A stretch of DNA of 16,244 nt. Origin: Clostridium sp. CAG:594. Lineage in GTDB: Bacteria; Bacillota_I; Bacilli_A; RF39; UBA660. Made by a program: the position numbers and the translations under genes. The stretch spans positions 22,186 through 38,429 of the forward strand of contig FR881489.1 of assembly GCA_000434835.1 (NCBI GenBank), given 5' to 3'. The notes under the pieces were generated by a model. It saw only the letters and a program-made list of their open reading frames with translations, had not been told where the DNA came from and did no database searches. Shown one piece after another: positions 7,475 through 15,482 of the stretch. Each line of letters starts with the position of its first letter. Position 1 is the stretch's first letter.

Positions 7475-9269
7475 ATAAACCTCCACCTTCACCAAATGAA
7501 TCCAATTCAGCTTCTGTTACAATAACATCTATACGCATTCTTCTGCTTCCGCAAACAAATAAAGCTTCACCTTGATTATATTTTTTTATACTTTCCTTTT
7601 CCTGATCATTTAAATCTATTAGCATACCAAGATCTTCAACAGCTTGCTTTTTTAGTCCCATAACAAGATAGTAAGAAGCATTATCAAATATAGCTTTACC
7701 TTGCGTTATTACCGAAGGATCAGCGAAATCTGATGGTTGTTGTGTTATTACAACAGTACCACTATTATATTTACGAGCACGTCTTTGTATATTAGCAAGG
7801 AAATCAGCTCCTATACTATTTTTACTAGATAAAAGCATATGCGCCTCATCTACCATCATTATAGTATTTATAGATCTATCAAGACAATGACTCCAAGCAT
7901 ATTTAAGAACGTTAAAGAATAACGCGTTTCTTATATTTTCATCAGCATTCATTAGATCTCTTATATTAAATACAATAAATTTAGACTGTGGATGAATGGT
8001 TGTTTTACCATCAAAATAAAACTTTAACTCTTTAACAAGAGGTCTTATTTTTAGCTCAAGTTTTTCTAAAATATCTCTTTCATGGGTTACTTGATCACCA
8101 TAAGCCTCTAATCTTCTTACTAATGTTTCGTATAAATCTGAAAAAGTTGGGTATTGTTCTGAACTTAAATGAGAAAAATCTGTTTCAAAAGATATACCAA
8201 AACGTTGATAAGTAAGCTGTGCTATTTCACTAAACATCGTTAAAACATCTTCCGTTATAGTAGGATCATAATATTTCATGAAAGCTTTCAAGAATTGCAA
8301 GGTTTTTGTAAGAACCGTGTATCCAAGTCCATCTTTCAGTTCTTCTTCATCAGCCTCTATAATAACCTCAAGTGGATTTATCATACCAAATTCTCCACCC
8401 TTACCAAGATCTATAAAGTCGCCTCTCATACGTGTAGTCATTTCTTCAAGTTCACCCTCAGGGTCTATAGCAACAACTTTATATTCATTTCTTACATAAG
8501 TTCTTAAAAGAAGCTTTGCAGCAGTAGATTTACCACTACCAGATGTACCTAAAATAATCATATTAGCGTTGTTTCTATTAAATTCTTTTCTTACTTGGTA
8601 CAAAAATTGATTAAATAAAACTACACCACCAGAAAAATCTGTTCCCAAAAGGCAAGATGGTCCTGGATCTTTTAAGCTATCAAAAATAAATGGATACATA
8701 GCTGCAATAGTTGGAGATGTTATAGGAGTTCCTATCTGATCTTCTATATCTTGCTTTGGAAAAATCGGAAGAATTGATTTTAATACCTTTTTTTGCTCGA
8801 ATCTAAGAGGAATGCCTCTTAATTCCATGGATTCCAAATAATTTTTCACTTGAATTTTCTTTGTATCTAATTCTTCCTTACTATTAGCTGTTACAACAAC
8901 ATGCATTTGAAAATCAAAGATTTTAGATTGATTGGTTACTATCATTTGAATGAAATCATTTAATGAATCATAATCTTGCCTTAATTGTTCCTGTGCTGTT
9001 TTATCTCTTTCTTTTTCATAATTATCTTTCAATTCTGCTAATTCTTTATTAAGCATTTTAGACATTACAGAATAAGGAAGAGGAATATGTTTTATTACAA
9101 CCTTAACACCACCACTAGTTGCTAAATCAGATAAATATCCTGGTGTAATCCATTTTGGATAAGATACGATAGTTAAAATGGTGCACCATTTATCACTTAT
9201 AACAAAATCAGCAGGATGAAACTCTAATCCTTTAGGTGCTAACTCTTTTTTTATATTAATATTTGCCAT
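7473..9269 (-). CDS. virB4: VirB4-type secretion ATPase, main part (middle and motor domains)
   Basis: This 598-residue protein is the assembly ATPase of the type IV system. The P-loop is GTSGSGKST (241-249), the DPEGE motif is at 269-273, the Walker B box is IMMVDEAH (470-477), and TVVITQQPSDF (505-515) is the sensor-like glutamine motif. Residues 1-235 match the middle part of Gram-positive VirB4 proteins, beginning with LAPKGLEFHPADF where full-length relatives have a similar LAPTGLSTKDF-like segment. The usual N-terminal domain is missing from this chain and is supplied by the gene upstream. The start codon overlaps the upstream stop as TAATG, so the two halves are translationally coupled, which favours assembly of a 1:1 complex. 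GGTGAT lies just before the start. A terminator follows the stop codon. Confidence 0.95.
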   Translation of the reverse strand: MANINIKKELAPKGLEFHPADFVISDKWCTILTIVSYPKWITPGYLSDLATSGGVKVVIKHIPLPYSVMSKMLNKELAELKDNYEKERDKTAQEQLRQDYDSLNDFIQMIVTNQSKIFDFQMHVVVTANSKEELDTKKIQVKNYLESMELRGIPLRFEQKKVLKSILPIFPKQDIEDQIGTPITSPTIAAMYPFIFDSLKDPGPSCLLGTDFSGGVVLFNQFLYQVRKEFNRNNANMIILGTSGSGKSTAAKLLLRTYVRNEYKVVAIDPEGELEEMTTRMRGDFIDLGKGGEFGMINPLEVIIEADEEELKDGLGYTVLTKTLQFLKAFMKYYDPTITEDVLTMFSEIAQLTYQRFGISFETDFSHLSSEQYPTFSDLYETLVRRLEAYGDQVTHERDILEKLELKIRPLVKELKFYFDGKTTIHPQSKFIVFNIRDLMNADENIRNALFFNVLKYAWSHCLDRSINTIMMVDEAHMLLSSKNSIGADFLANIQRRARKYNSGTVVITQQPSDFADPSVITQGKAIFDNASYYLVMGLKKQAVEDLGMLIDLNDQEKESIKKYNQGEALFVCGSRRMRIDVIVTEAELDSFGEGGGL

Positions 9270-9820
9270 TATGCCATCACCGTCCCAAAAGTAGTTTTTT
9301 CACCACCATTTAAGAAATTATCTAATATACTTCTTAAATCATCATTATTAGCTTGTGCTGAGGCTAAACCTGCTGATGCCAAGCCATTTATCATTAATCT
9401 TAACTTTTTCTGAACCATCTCAACTTGTTTTTCTTTAAATAACATATAAAATTCTACATCTGTCACATCGTCAGTAAAGCCACTTGCTTTTCTTAAATCT
9501 TCGTTAATAAGTTTTCTAATTACAGGATCTTTTGCATTATTATATTGCATTTGAAGCTGTGCAATATAAACAGATATATCAACTGGCCTATCTGCTATAA
9601 TAAGCCAAAATTCAAAATCAATAGTATTATAGAAATCTTTTAATCTATCTATAACATTAAATTGATCACTTTCTTCCATTATAAATATATTTTTAGGAGC
9701 AATTTTAACTCCAGCAATTTTTTCTCCATTATCAAGTTCTATCATGTTATTAACAATAGCCCTAATTGGAACAAAACTTTCTGTTGTATTACTAGTATTA
9801 TTTGAACTCATCTTTAGCAC
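9269..9820 (-). CDS. VirB4 N-terminal domain as a separate protein (TrsD/TraD-like)
   Basis: The product of about 183 residues opens with a Ser/Asn/Thr-rich leader, then FVPIRAIVNNMIELDNGEKI, KIAPKNIFIMEESDQ and IDFEFWLIIADRPVDISVYI, and ends in two long helices. This follows the order of the N-terminal domain of Gram-positive VirB4 ATPases, in which a beta region is followed by a helical pair. I recall that staphylococcal pSK41/pGO1 plasmids also encode this part as a separate gene (traD/trsD, before traE/trsE). It probably binds the VirB4 motor and the membrane proteins. I place the start at GTG 9820, which has GGAGAGG five bases upstream and overlaps the PrgI-like gene by 23 bases; ATG at 9811 is the alternative. 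A longer frame from GTG 9886 lies deep in the upstream gene and is unlikely. The stop overlaps the next start as TAATG. Confidence 0.78.
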   Translation of the reverse strand: MLKMSSNNTSNTTESFVPIRAIVNNMIELDNGEKIAGVKIAPKNIFIMEESDQFNVIDRLKDFYNTIDFEFWLIIADRPVDISVYIAQLQMQYNNAKDPVIRKLINEDLRKASGFTDDVTDVEFYMLFKEKQVEMVQKKLRLMINGLASAGLASAQANNDDLRSILDNFLNGGEKTTFGTVMA

Positions 9821-10115
9821 ACCATCCTCTCCATTTAAAAGTTCTTCTTTCAACAAAGTAAAATTTATATATATTTTGAAGTACACACATCATATTATGA
9901 TAATTAGGGATTGGAATAACTAAGAACGCACATATAAGTATTGGAAGTAGTGTTATAATAGTTAGCCATAATGAATCAGGCTTAATTATCAAAAACATTA
10001 CTATTGTCACAATACTACCACCAACTGCTATATATAAATCTATTGGTCTAAATATGCTGAATATTAGTTGTCCTCTTTTAGAGTTTGCCGCTATCAAATA
10101 TTGTCCATTATTCAT
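9798..10115 (-). CDS. PrgI/VirB3-like inner-membrane protein
   Basis: A 105-residue protein with a short N-terminal stretch, two closely spaced membrane helices (about residues 27-45 and 50-68) and a cytoplasmic end that includes the RRTFKWRGWC segment. Small size, paired helices and a tryptophan-rich end directly upstream of VirB4 are characteristic of the PrgI family in Gram-positive type IV systems, where the protein plays the VirB3 part and anchors the VirB4 ATPase to the membrane. AGGGG lies about eight bases before the ATG. The gene begins 15 bases after virB6 and overlaps the start of the VirB4 N-terminal gene, so all are in one operon. Confidence 0.85.
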   Translation of the reverse strand: MNNGQYLIAANSKRGQLIFSIFRPIDLYIAVGGSIVTIVMFLIIKPDSLWLTIITLLPILICAFLVIPIPNYHNMMCVLQNIYKFYFVERRTFKWRGWCAKDEFK

Positions 10116-10130
10116 ACATTATTCCCCTTT

Positions 10131-12752
10131 CTAATTCTTATTTTCTACTTTTTTACTTTCAATAGAATACTCTTCTTTTATAGTATCTAGTTTCTTCTTA
10201 AATTTTGCACCATTTAATTTATCATCCATCTTTTGTGTAATTAAATCATAATAATCTGACATATCTTTTTCGACAAATTTATACTGTTTGCTTCCATCTG
10301 GGGCAGTAATAACTTCATATTCACCATATTTATTAATGTATCTTCCATTAACTTGAATTGTTCCAACATTATCATTTGGTTCATTGATTGTAATGCCATT
10401 CTCATCTAAGCCAGCAGACTTCTTATATTCTGTAGCAAGTTTTTCTTTCTCATCCTTATATGTATTATAATCTGAAGTTGCAGAAGTTATATTATTTTCA
10501 AAAACAGCTAAATTTCTTTGATAATCAGCATATGATGGATCATCTAATGCCGGTGCAGGATTATTAGACAAAAATTGGTCTCTTTGAATTATTGCCTCTC
10601 TTAAACGTTGATTTGATTTAACAAGGTTTTCAGATACACTTCCAAACTCATTTTGTTTTTGGATATTATTTTCATATGCAGTAGTGGCCCACAATTGTTT
10701 TAAATAAGGATTTGCGTTATTTACATAATCAGCTACTTTACTATCAACAACATCCCTCGTCTCCAAAACATGCCCGTTCTTATCCAAAATGTTACCTTGA
10801 GCATCTATTGAGGCAGCATTGTCAACAGTTGCTGCATAGGCGGCCAATTGCATATCCTCTTCGGTTGTTGGTATACTGCCATTAAAGAATCTAGAAAACG
10901 AATTATTCATCTGCTCTGCATTTATTGGATTAACCATTTTATCTTTTTTCGATATATCAGAGCCATATAAATCTTTGGTTAATGCTAAATCTTTTGCATC
11001 TTTTATTTTTCCACCCATGCTTACTTCATCTAATCCAGCCATTTTTAATTTAGCCTGTGCATCTACTGCTGCAGACTTAATTTTCTTATCTTTAGAAGAT
11101 TCAAAATTAGGGTTTACATCTGCAGCAATAGAAGCATATTTATCTCTAATTCCCTTAAACATTCTAAAATCATTTTCAGGATTTTTTAATTGTTCTGCCT
11201 TTGCCTTGGCTATAGCAGCATCCCTTGCCATCTGAGAATACGTTTTTCTACTTATTGGGTTACCATTAGCATCTTTAAGTTCTCCTCTTGCAGCTAGATC
11301 TTTTGATTGCTTTCTAGCTTCGTTTGCAGCCACGGCACCGCTAAATACTCTATCTAAAGCATTTTTAGCTTTTTTACCTGTATTATCCAAGGTTTTTTTG
11401 CCTTGTCCTTTTAGCTTATCCAATCCTTTGCTTGCTAACCCACCAGCTAAGGCCATACCACCAAGTTTCTTACCAATAGATAATCCACCTAGTCCACCAT
11501 CACCTTTAATACCAATCATATCACCAATCCATTTAGGCGCTTTTTTAGCAAATATTAAAAGTCCTATAACCATAAATATTTTTGCCCAACCAGAAACATC
11601 CCCCATTGATTGAAACATCTTTGATTGATTAATTATAGATACTAATAATACCATAAGTGCTATTATTGCTAGCCTAATATACAATGATGCATAACTTTTA
11701 CCAACAGCTGATAACCAGTTTTTAAAAGGTCCGGACTGTGCTGATTTAGGATCAACAAATGTTGCAATAAACAAAGGAGACAATATTTCCAATACTATTA
11801 GTTCAAACATCCTAACCGCAATATCAATTGCAAAGGAAATTATTATGTATGTCATTGCAACCCCAACTACACCAGTTATTATAAACATGTAATTATATAC
11901 ATAAACTTCTTGTTCTTCACCATCAACATCTATTTTCCCACTAGTCCCAACATATTGTGCAAGCTTTGCAGGAGACATATCTTCATTTACATACATTTCG
12001 TTATAAAGATCAACAGCATTTTGACAATTAGCCCAATCACATGTACTACCATCATAAACATATCCACCTTGTGGTGTGCAGGTTCCATCTCCATTAGGAA
12101 CACACACTAAAGGGCAAAAATTATATTCATCAGAATTTGTAATTTTTGTATAATCGTAACCTTTTACTTTTCCGTTATCATCCTTTATTTCTTTATACTT
12201 ACATAATATAACTTTTTCTTTATCCTTACTATCATCGGATGATGCATTTTTTAAATAATTTTCATCAATTGTAATCAATGATGATAAAGCTATATTTTGC
12301 AGTGCTTTTCCTGCATTACTATTATTTGATGATGCAATATTAGCATTATTTCCCAGTATTGTTTTAAAGATAATATTTTTACTAGCATCCGCCCCAACTA
12401 TTTTTTCTTGTAAGTCATATGACTTTTCAAATAAAAATGGGGTTACTGCAAGTAGAATAACCATACCAACAACTCTAAAAAATATATTACTTAATCCCTT
12501 GCCTTTTTCATTTAATTTTTCTGGATCAATTATTGCATTAACGAGCAATAATGCGAGTCTAAAAAATGCAACAACCCCAAATATAATATATAAATTCCCA
12601 GTAAGACTCTTAATGGTTGCGGGTTTTAAAAGTTCAGCAGTAGAAAGTTTAATAACAAGATCATAAGCATTATCAAGTAAACTATACAAAACTCCATCAA
12701 TAGCCATGCAAATTGCTCTTAATGGACTTAACCAACTAAATAATATACTCAT
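10131..12752 (-). CDS. VirB6/TrbL-like polytopic channel protein with large cytoplasmic tail
   Basis: This 873-residue protein has a membrane part and a soluble C-terminal half. Membrane helices are visible near residues 51-71, 90-107, 286-306, 309-330, 355-374 and 388-402. Between the second and third lies an outside loop of about 175 residues with six cysteines (184, 213, 217, 225, 238, 243). The spacing, the aliphatic helix cluster and the KNWLSAVGKSYASLYIR segment before the last helices fit VirB6/TrbL-type proteins, which line the inner-membrane channel. After a Gly-rich hinge (about 413-440) come roughly 430 polar residues with many Lys, Asn and Asp and a likely coiled-coil (about 680-790). 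AGGAGG lies six bases before the ATG. It is ten bases downstream of the larger VirB2-like gene. Identification rests on architecture and context more than on conserved motifs. Confidence 0.8.
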   Translation of the reverse strand: MSILFSWLSPLRAICMAIDGVLYSLLDNAYDLVIKLSTAELLKPATIKSLTGNLYIIFGVVAFFRLALLLVNAIIDPEKLNEKGKGLSNIFFRVVGMVILLAVTPFLFEKSYDLQEKIVGADASKNIIFKTILGNNANIASSNNSNAGKALQNIALSSLITIDENYLKNASSDDSKDKEKVILCKYKEIKDDNGKVKGYDYTKITNSDEYNFCPLVCVPNGDGTCTPQGGYVYDGSTCDWANCQNAVDLYNEMYVNEDMSPAKLAQYVGTSGKIDVDGEEQEVYVYNYMFIITGVVGVAMTYIIISFAIDIAVRMFELIVLEILSPLFIATFVDPKSAQSGPFKNWLSAVGKSYASLYIRLAIIALMVLLVSIINQSKMFQSMGDVSGWAKIFMVIGLLIFAKKAPKWIGDMIGIKGDGGLGGLSIGKKLGGMALAGGLASKGLDKLKGQGKKTLDNTGKKAKNALDRVFSGAVAANEARKQSKDLAARGELKDANGNPISRKTYSQMARDAAIAKAKAEQLKNPENDFRMFKGIRDKYASIAADVNPNFESSKDKKIKSAAVDAQAKLKMAGLDEVSMGGKIKDAKDLALTKDLYGSDISKKDKMVNPINAEQMNNSFSRFFNGSIPTTEEDMQLAAYAATVDNAASIDAQGNILDKNGHVLETRDVVDSKVADYVNNANPYLKQLWATTAYENNIQKQNEFGSVSENLVKSNQRLREAIIQRDQFLSNNPAPALDDPSYADYQRNLAVFENNITSATSDYNTYKDEKEKLATEYKKSAGLDENGITINEPNDNVGTIQVNGRYINKYGEYEVITAPDGSKQYKFVEKDMSDYYDLITQKMDDKLNGAKFKKKLDTIKEEYSIESKKVENKN

Positions 12753-12761
12753 AAAAACCTC

Positions 12762-13784
12762 CTATACACATAAATCTAATCCAACCCAACTGAATATCAA
12801 TCCTAATAGAGCAGGCAAAGCAAGTAATACAACCGCAGCGATAGTTCTTTTAACTGTATTATTACCAGCCTTTTTTATTGAATCACTATCTCCCTTTGCT
12901 AAAGCTTTAAAAAAATCTATTGTAATCATAACGATTAATAGGATTGGAACTATTATCATAACATATTTCCAATAATCATGAATTAAATCACTAACTTCTG
13001 TACAACTTGTAGATGAAGAATTTATAATTTCACCATCGGCATTCGTTTCAAGTTCTTTTTTTGTCTGTCCTTTTCTAGTACCAGATGCTGCTCCTTTAGC
13101 AGTAGTTGTACTTTCATTAGCAATTCCGTTTTTTCCGTAGTATGAACCTGGATTGGCCTTTGGTTTAGTAGTTGTAGTTCCTTTTTGACCTTTTTTTGTA
13201 TTTTGTGTTGTTTGTTCAATATTTTTGACCTTATCAGTATTTCCAAGTTTATGTCTGATATTAAAACTTTCTTTAGGAAAACTTTTACTTTTTCCAGCTG
13301 AGTCAGTGTACTTGCCGTTAGCTTCAATTTTCAATACTGAATCATTTTCAATAGAAAAACTGATGTGAACAACTCCATTATTATTACTGATATCAACTGC
13401 CGGAGTTCCCTTACATAGTGCTTCAGCATCACCATTTTTATCCTCACGATAAAGAGTGTATTCAACATCTGTAATTTTAGTTTCAGGCCCCGAATCATAT
13501 TCTACAAAAAAATTTCTTTCTCCTTCAGACCAATTAAGCCAACCACCAGTCAGTGTAGTTGATCCACTACAATCCATATTTTTACATATGTTGATCTGCC
13601 CAGAAGACACTCCTGAACGTCCATTTGCATCAACTGTAGTATAAGCATAGCCATACCCCTTAGATTCATTAATTTCAGAACCAATATTACATGTTGGTAA
13701 TGCTTTAAAAATTTCTGTTTTTGAAAAAAAGCTTATTACAACTACAACTAGCGTAATAATCATTTTATTTATATTTTTTTTCAT
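12762..13784 (-). CDS. Exported protein with Ig-like outside domain and C-terminal VirB2-like module
   Basis: The 340-residue product begins with a signal-type helix (residues 8-28). Residues 31-185 look like a beta-rich outside domain with cysteine pairs (C32, C67, C72, C124). A Thr/Lys/Gly-rich linker follows (about 186-250), typical of a flexible surface stalk. The last 77 residues contain two hydrophobic helices (about 273-294 and 312-335) joined by FFKALAKGDSDSIKK. This end aligns without gaps with the neighbouring small pilin (ITIDFFKAL versus GTIDLFKAV); by eye about 21 of 57 positions are identical. It thus appears to be a VirB2-type subunit carrying an added ectodomain, perhaps a minor or tip pilin. 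It starts a transcript that continues through virB6 to virB4, and a terminator upstream separates it from the small pilin gene. Confidence 0.75.
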   Translation of the reverse strand: MKKNINKMIITLVVVVISFFSKTEIFKALPTCNIGSEINESKGYGYAYTTVDANGRSGVSSGQINICKNMDCSGSTTLTGGWLNWSEGERNFFVEYDSGPETKITDVEYTLYREDKNGDAEALCKGTPAVDISNNNGVVHISFSIENDSVLKIEANGKYTDSAGKSKSFPKESFNIRHKLGNTDKVKNIEQTTQNTKKGQKGTTTTKPKANPGSYYGKNGIANESTTTAKGAASGTRKGQTKKELETNADGEIINSSSTSCTEVSDLIHDYWKYVMIIVPILLIVMITIDFFKALAKGDSDSIKKAGNNTVKRTIAAVVLLALPALLGLIFSWVGLDLCV

Positions 13785-13813
13785 AAATACACCATCCTAA
13801 CATACACTCTATA

Positions 13814-13819
13814 ATTATA
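13814..13819 (-). promoter_or_regulatory. Possible -10 box for the VirB2L-VirB4 operon
   Basis: A perfect TATAAT on the minus strand sits 30 bases before the ATG of the larger VirB2-like gene and downstream of the pilin terminator. There is no good -35 match at 16-18 bp. A promoter is expected here because of the terminator, but readthrough from the pilin promoter is an alternative. Confidence 0.4.
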
Positions 13820-13864
13820 CATATATAATAACATTTTTCTTTTGATTTTGAAAGTGAAACAAAC

Positions 13865-13890
13865 AAAAAAAAACAGTTTTTTATAAAACT
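13865..13890 (-). terminator. Intrinsic terminator after the small pilin gene
   Basis: A 6-bp AT-rich stem (AGTTTT with AAAACT) with a 4-base loop is followed on the minus strand by a G and nine T. It begins six bases after the pilin stop codon. The stem is weak, so partial readthrough into the downstream operon is likely, giving more pilin than machine transcript. Confidence 0.68.
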
Positions 13891-13895
13891 ATTTT

Positions 13896-14267
13896 TTATT
13901 TTGCAGAGACATCACCACTTTGAAATAAGGATTTGAAGTTCCCATTTTTAGCGTTATTCCAACAAGTTCTCCACTTTGATACACCAATTAAATTCATAAG
14001 AACACTCACTATGGTAGGTACTAAAAATACCAAAACACCTGCTATTATTCTTGTAATTAATGCTTTTTGTTTCTTTTTAATATCGTCATCTTTACCAGCT
14101 GTAACTGCCTTAAATAAATCTATTGTTCCCATAAGTATCATTATTATTGGTACTGCTACACATATTATACTCATAACAAGTCTTACGATTGCAATAACAT
14201 TAACCAATGTACTACCTGGTTGACAATCAACATCTGTATCAGCAAGTACAAACATTCCTCTAATCAT
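13896..14267 (-). CDS. Small VirB2-like pilin
   Basis: A 123-residue membrane protein with two long hydrophobic helices (about residues 24-48 and 72-95) joined by a short polar loop, DLFKAVTAGKDDDIKKKQK. It ends in a polar tail with Cys102. This two-helix hairpin with a charged cytoplasmic loop is the VirB2/TrbC pilin layout, the subunit that polymerises into the pilus or channel lining. The N-terminal segment MIRGMFVLADTDVDCQPGS is short and contains Cys15; it is not a clear cleavable signal. ATG 14267 is supported by AAGGAGG at 7 bases. The gene has its own SigA promoter and terminator, which fits a subunit needed in many copies. The same module recurs at the end of the next gene. Assignment is by architecture and context, as VirB2 proteins share little sequence. 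Confidence 0.78.
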   Translation of the reverse strand: MIRGMFVLADTDVDCQPGSTLVNVIAIVRLVMSIICVAVPIIMILMGTIDLFKAVTAGKDDDIKKKQKALITRIIAGVLVFLVPTIVSVLMNLIGVSKWRTCWNNAKNGNFKSLFQSGDVSAK

Positions 14268-14296
14268 ATTCTTTCCTCCTTAATATTTATACATAC

Positions 14297-14325
14297 ATAT
14301 TAAACCATTTAATTAATTTTGTCAA
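14297..14325 (-). promoter_or_regulatory. SigA-type promoter for the pilin gene
   Basis: On the minus strand a perfect TTGACA (14325-14320) is followed after 17 bp by TAATAT (14302-14297). The start site near 14290 gives a short leader containing AAGGAGG. A perfect -35 with consensus spacing and a strong ribosome binding site predicts high expression. Confidence 0.8.
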
Positions 14326-14375
14326 TTAACAATCTTCATGTTTTACAATTTAGACAAATTATTCTAGATTCCGCA

Positions 14376-15458
14376 TTATTTAACAATATAAGGATTACCC
14401 ATAGAACCTTTTCCAGCTTTTGAAATTGCCTTCTTAGTAACGTAAATAACTGGATTTATATTGTTATAATTACTTGCGGCAGAAATGTTTATGCTATTTC
14501 TAAGCTCAAACGCTTCATAATCATTTAGTGAGGAAACATTAACAAGCCAAGTTGAAATACCATCTTCTGCTAAATAATTTCTATTACTACATTCCATATT
14601 TCCTAATGTTTGACATTTATCGTCTAAACAAGCGTTTTTATAATCAATAACACTTAATAAAGATATTTTTTCATTTTCTTTAGTATACAAGCAATTTTTT
14701 TCTTGTGAAAATTCATCTTTTTCAGTAAATCTGCCTATACATATATTTTTTGCTACTATCTTAGCTTTGATATCTTTATCAAAGTTTTTATTATAATAAT
14801 CATTTAGTGTTTTTCTTATACTAGTATGAAGATAATCAGTTGTAATTCCTCCCCCTATATTTGAATTGGCATTGTATGAATCATCCCAAGAATAGGTATC
14901 TTCAGTGTAATTAGCCAAAACAAGCTTTATATCACCTTCACTATCAACTTTAACTATTCTCCATAATTGATTATTAAATGATACATAGTTTTTTACATCA
15001 TCACCACGGTAAACGTATTCGCCGCCCATTTCATAAACACCGTTTCCATATTCGTCTTGTTTAGATTGTTTTACTATGTCCGTTAAATATTTTGGCTCAT
15101 AGTTACCTTTACATACTAAAAATGGTGTATAAGAATACTCTTTTCCTACTTTAGTTACTTCTACATATCCAGAGCAATCTTGATCCTTATTATTTGGATC
15201 TTTTACTTCTTTTAATAATTCTGCTTCTATTAAAGTATTTATTGTAACTTTAACAGTTCCACTTTCTTCTTTAGGTAAGTTCTTTTCATGAGAAGCATAA
15301 TAACTTTTAGCTGCATTAACCATTTTCTGTTCTATTTTATCGTAGCTACCAGAACTATTAGAGCAAGCGTTAATAATTATTAATAATATAATAACTACTA
15401 CTATTCCTCCCAAAAGATAGTATGATTTGTCTTTTATGTATTCTATTATATTTTTCAT
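14376..15458 (-). CDS. Membrane-anchored pilin-like protein with DUF6273-like C-terminal domain
   Basis: The 360-residue product has a short basic N-terminus, one membrane helix (about residues 14-31) ending in INACSNSSG, and an exported remainder. Residues 38-120 (MVNAAKSYYASHEKNLP, then VTINTLIEAELLKEV and SGYVEVTKVG) resemble the globular part of type IV pilins, including a likely Cys95-Cys116 pair. The classical prepilin cleavage motif is absent, so it is not a standard prepilin. Residues about 135-360 (YVSFNNQLWRIVKV, SWDDSY, and the closing GSMGNPYIVK) resemble DUF6273-type domains of unknown, perhaps ligand-binding, function. Cys32 could be lipid-modified, but Asn at -2 is atypical. 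I start at ATG 15458 because AAGGAG lies at the right distance; a GTG six bases upstream is too close to it. It lies next to the pilin gene and has its own promoter. Role in the system is inferred from position only. Confidence 0.7.
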   Translation of the reverse strand: MKNIIEYIKDKSYYLLGGIVVVIILLIIINACSNSSGSYDKIEQKMVNAAKSYYASHEKNLPKEESGTVKVTINTLIEAELLKEVKDPNNKDQDCSGYVEVTKVGKEYSYTPFLVCKGNYEPKYLTDIVKQSKQDEYGNGVYEMGGEYVYRGDDVKNYVSFNNQLWRIVKVDSEGDIKLVLANYTEDTYSWDDSYNANSNIGGGITTDYLHTSIRKTLNDYYNKNFDKDIKAKIVAKNICIGRFTEKDEFSQEKNCLYTKENEKISLLSVIDYKNACLDDKCQTLGNMECSNRNYLAEDGISTWLVNVSSLNDYEAFELRNSINISAASNYNNINPVIYVTKKAISKAGKGSMGNPYIVK

Positions 15459-15482
15459 ATCCACTCTCCTTATATTAACTTA

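Noticed and set aside
9821..9886. Longer N-terminus for the VirB4 N-terminal gene from GTG 9886
   Set aside because: It would overlap the PrgI-like gene by almost 90 bases and adds a sequence that is just the shifted reading of the PrgI end.
13022..13327. A 101-codon Lys/Gln-rich frame on the minus strand inside the 340-residue gene
   Set aside because: Alternate-frame reading of the Thr/Lys linker of the larger VirB2-like protein; no ribosome binding site of its own was identified.
581..15458. A wholly new secretion class
   Set aside because: The ATPases, PrgI-like protein and gene order fit known Gram-positive type IV systems; the novelty lies in the pilin-like proteins and the wall enzyme, not in the machine as a whole.
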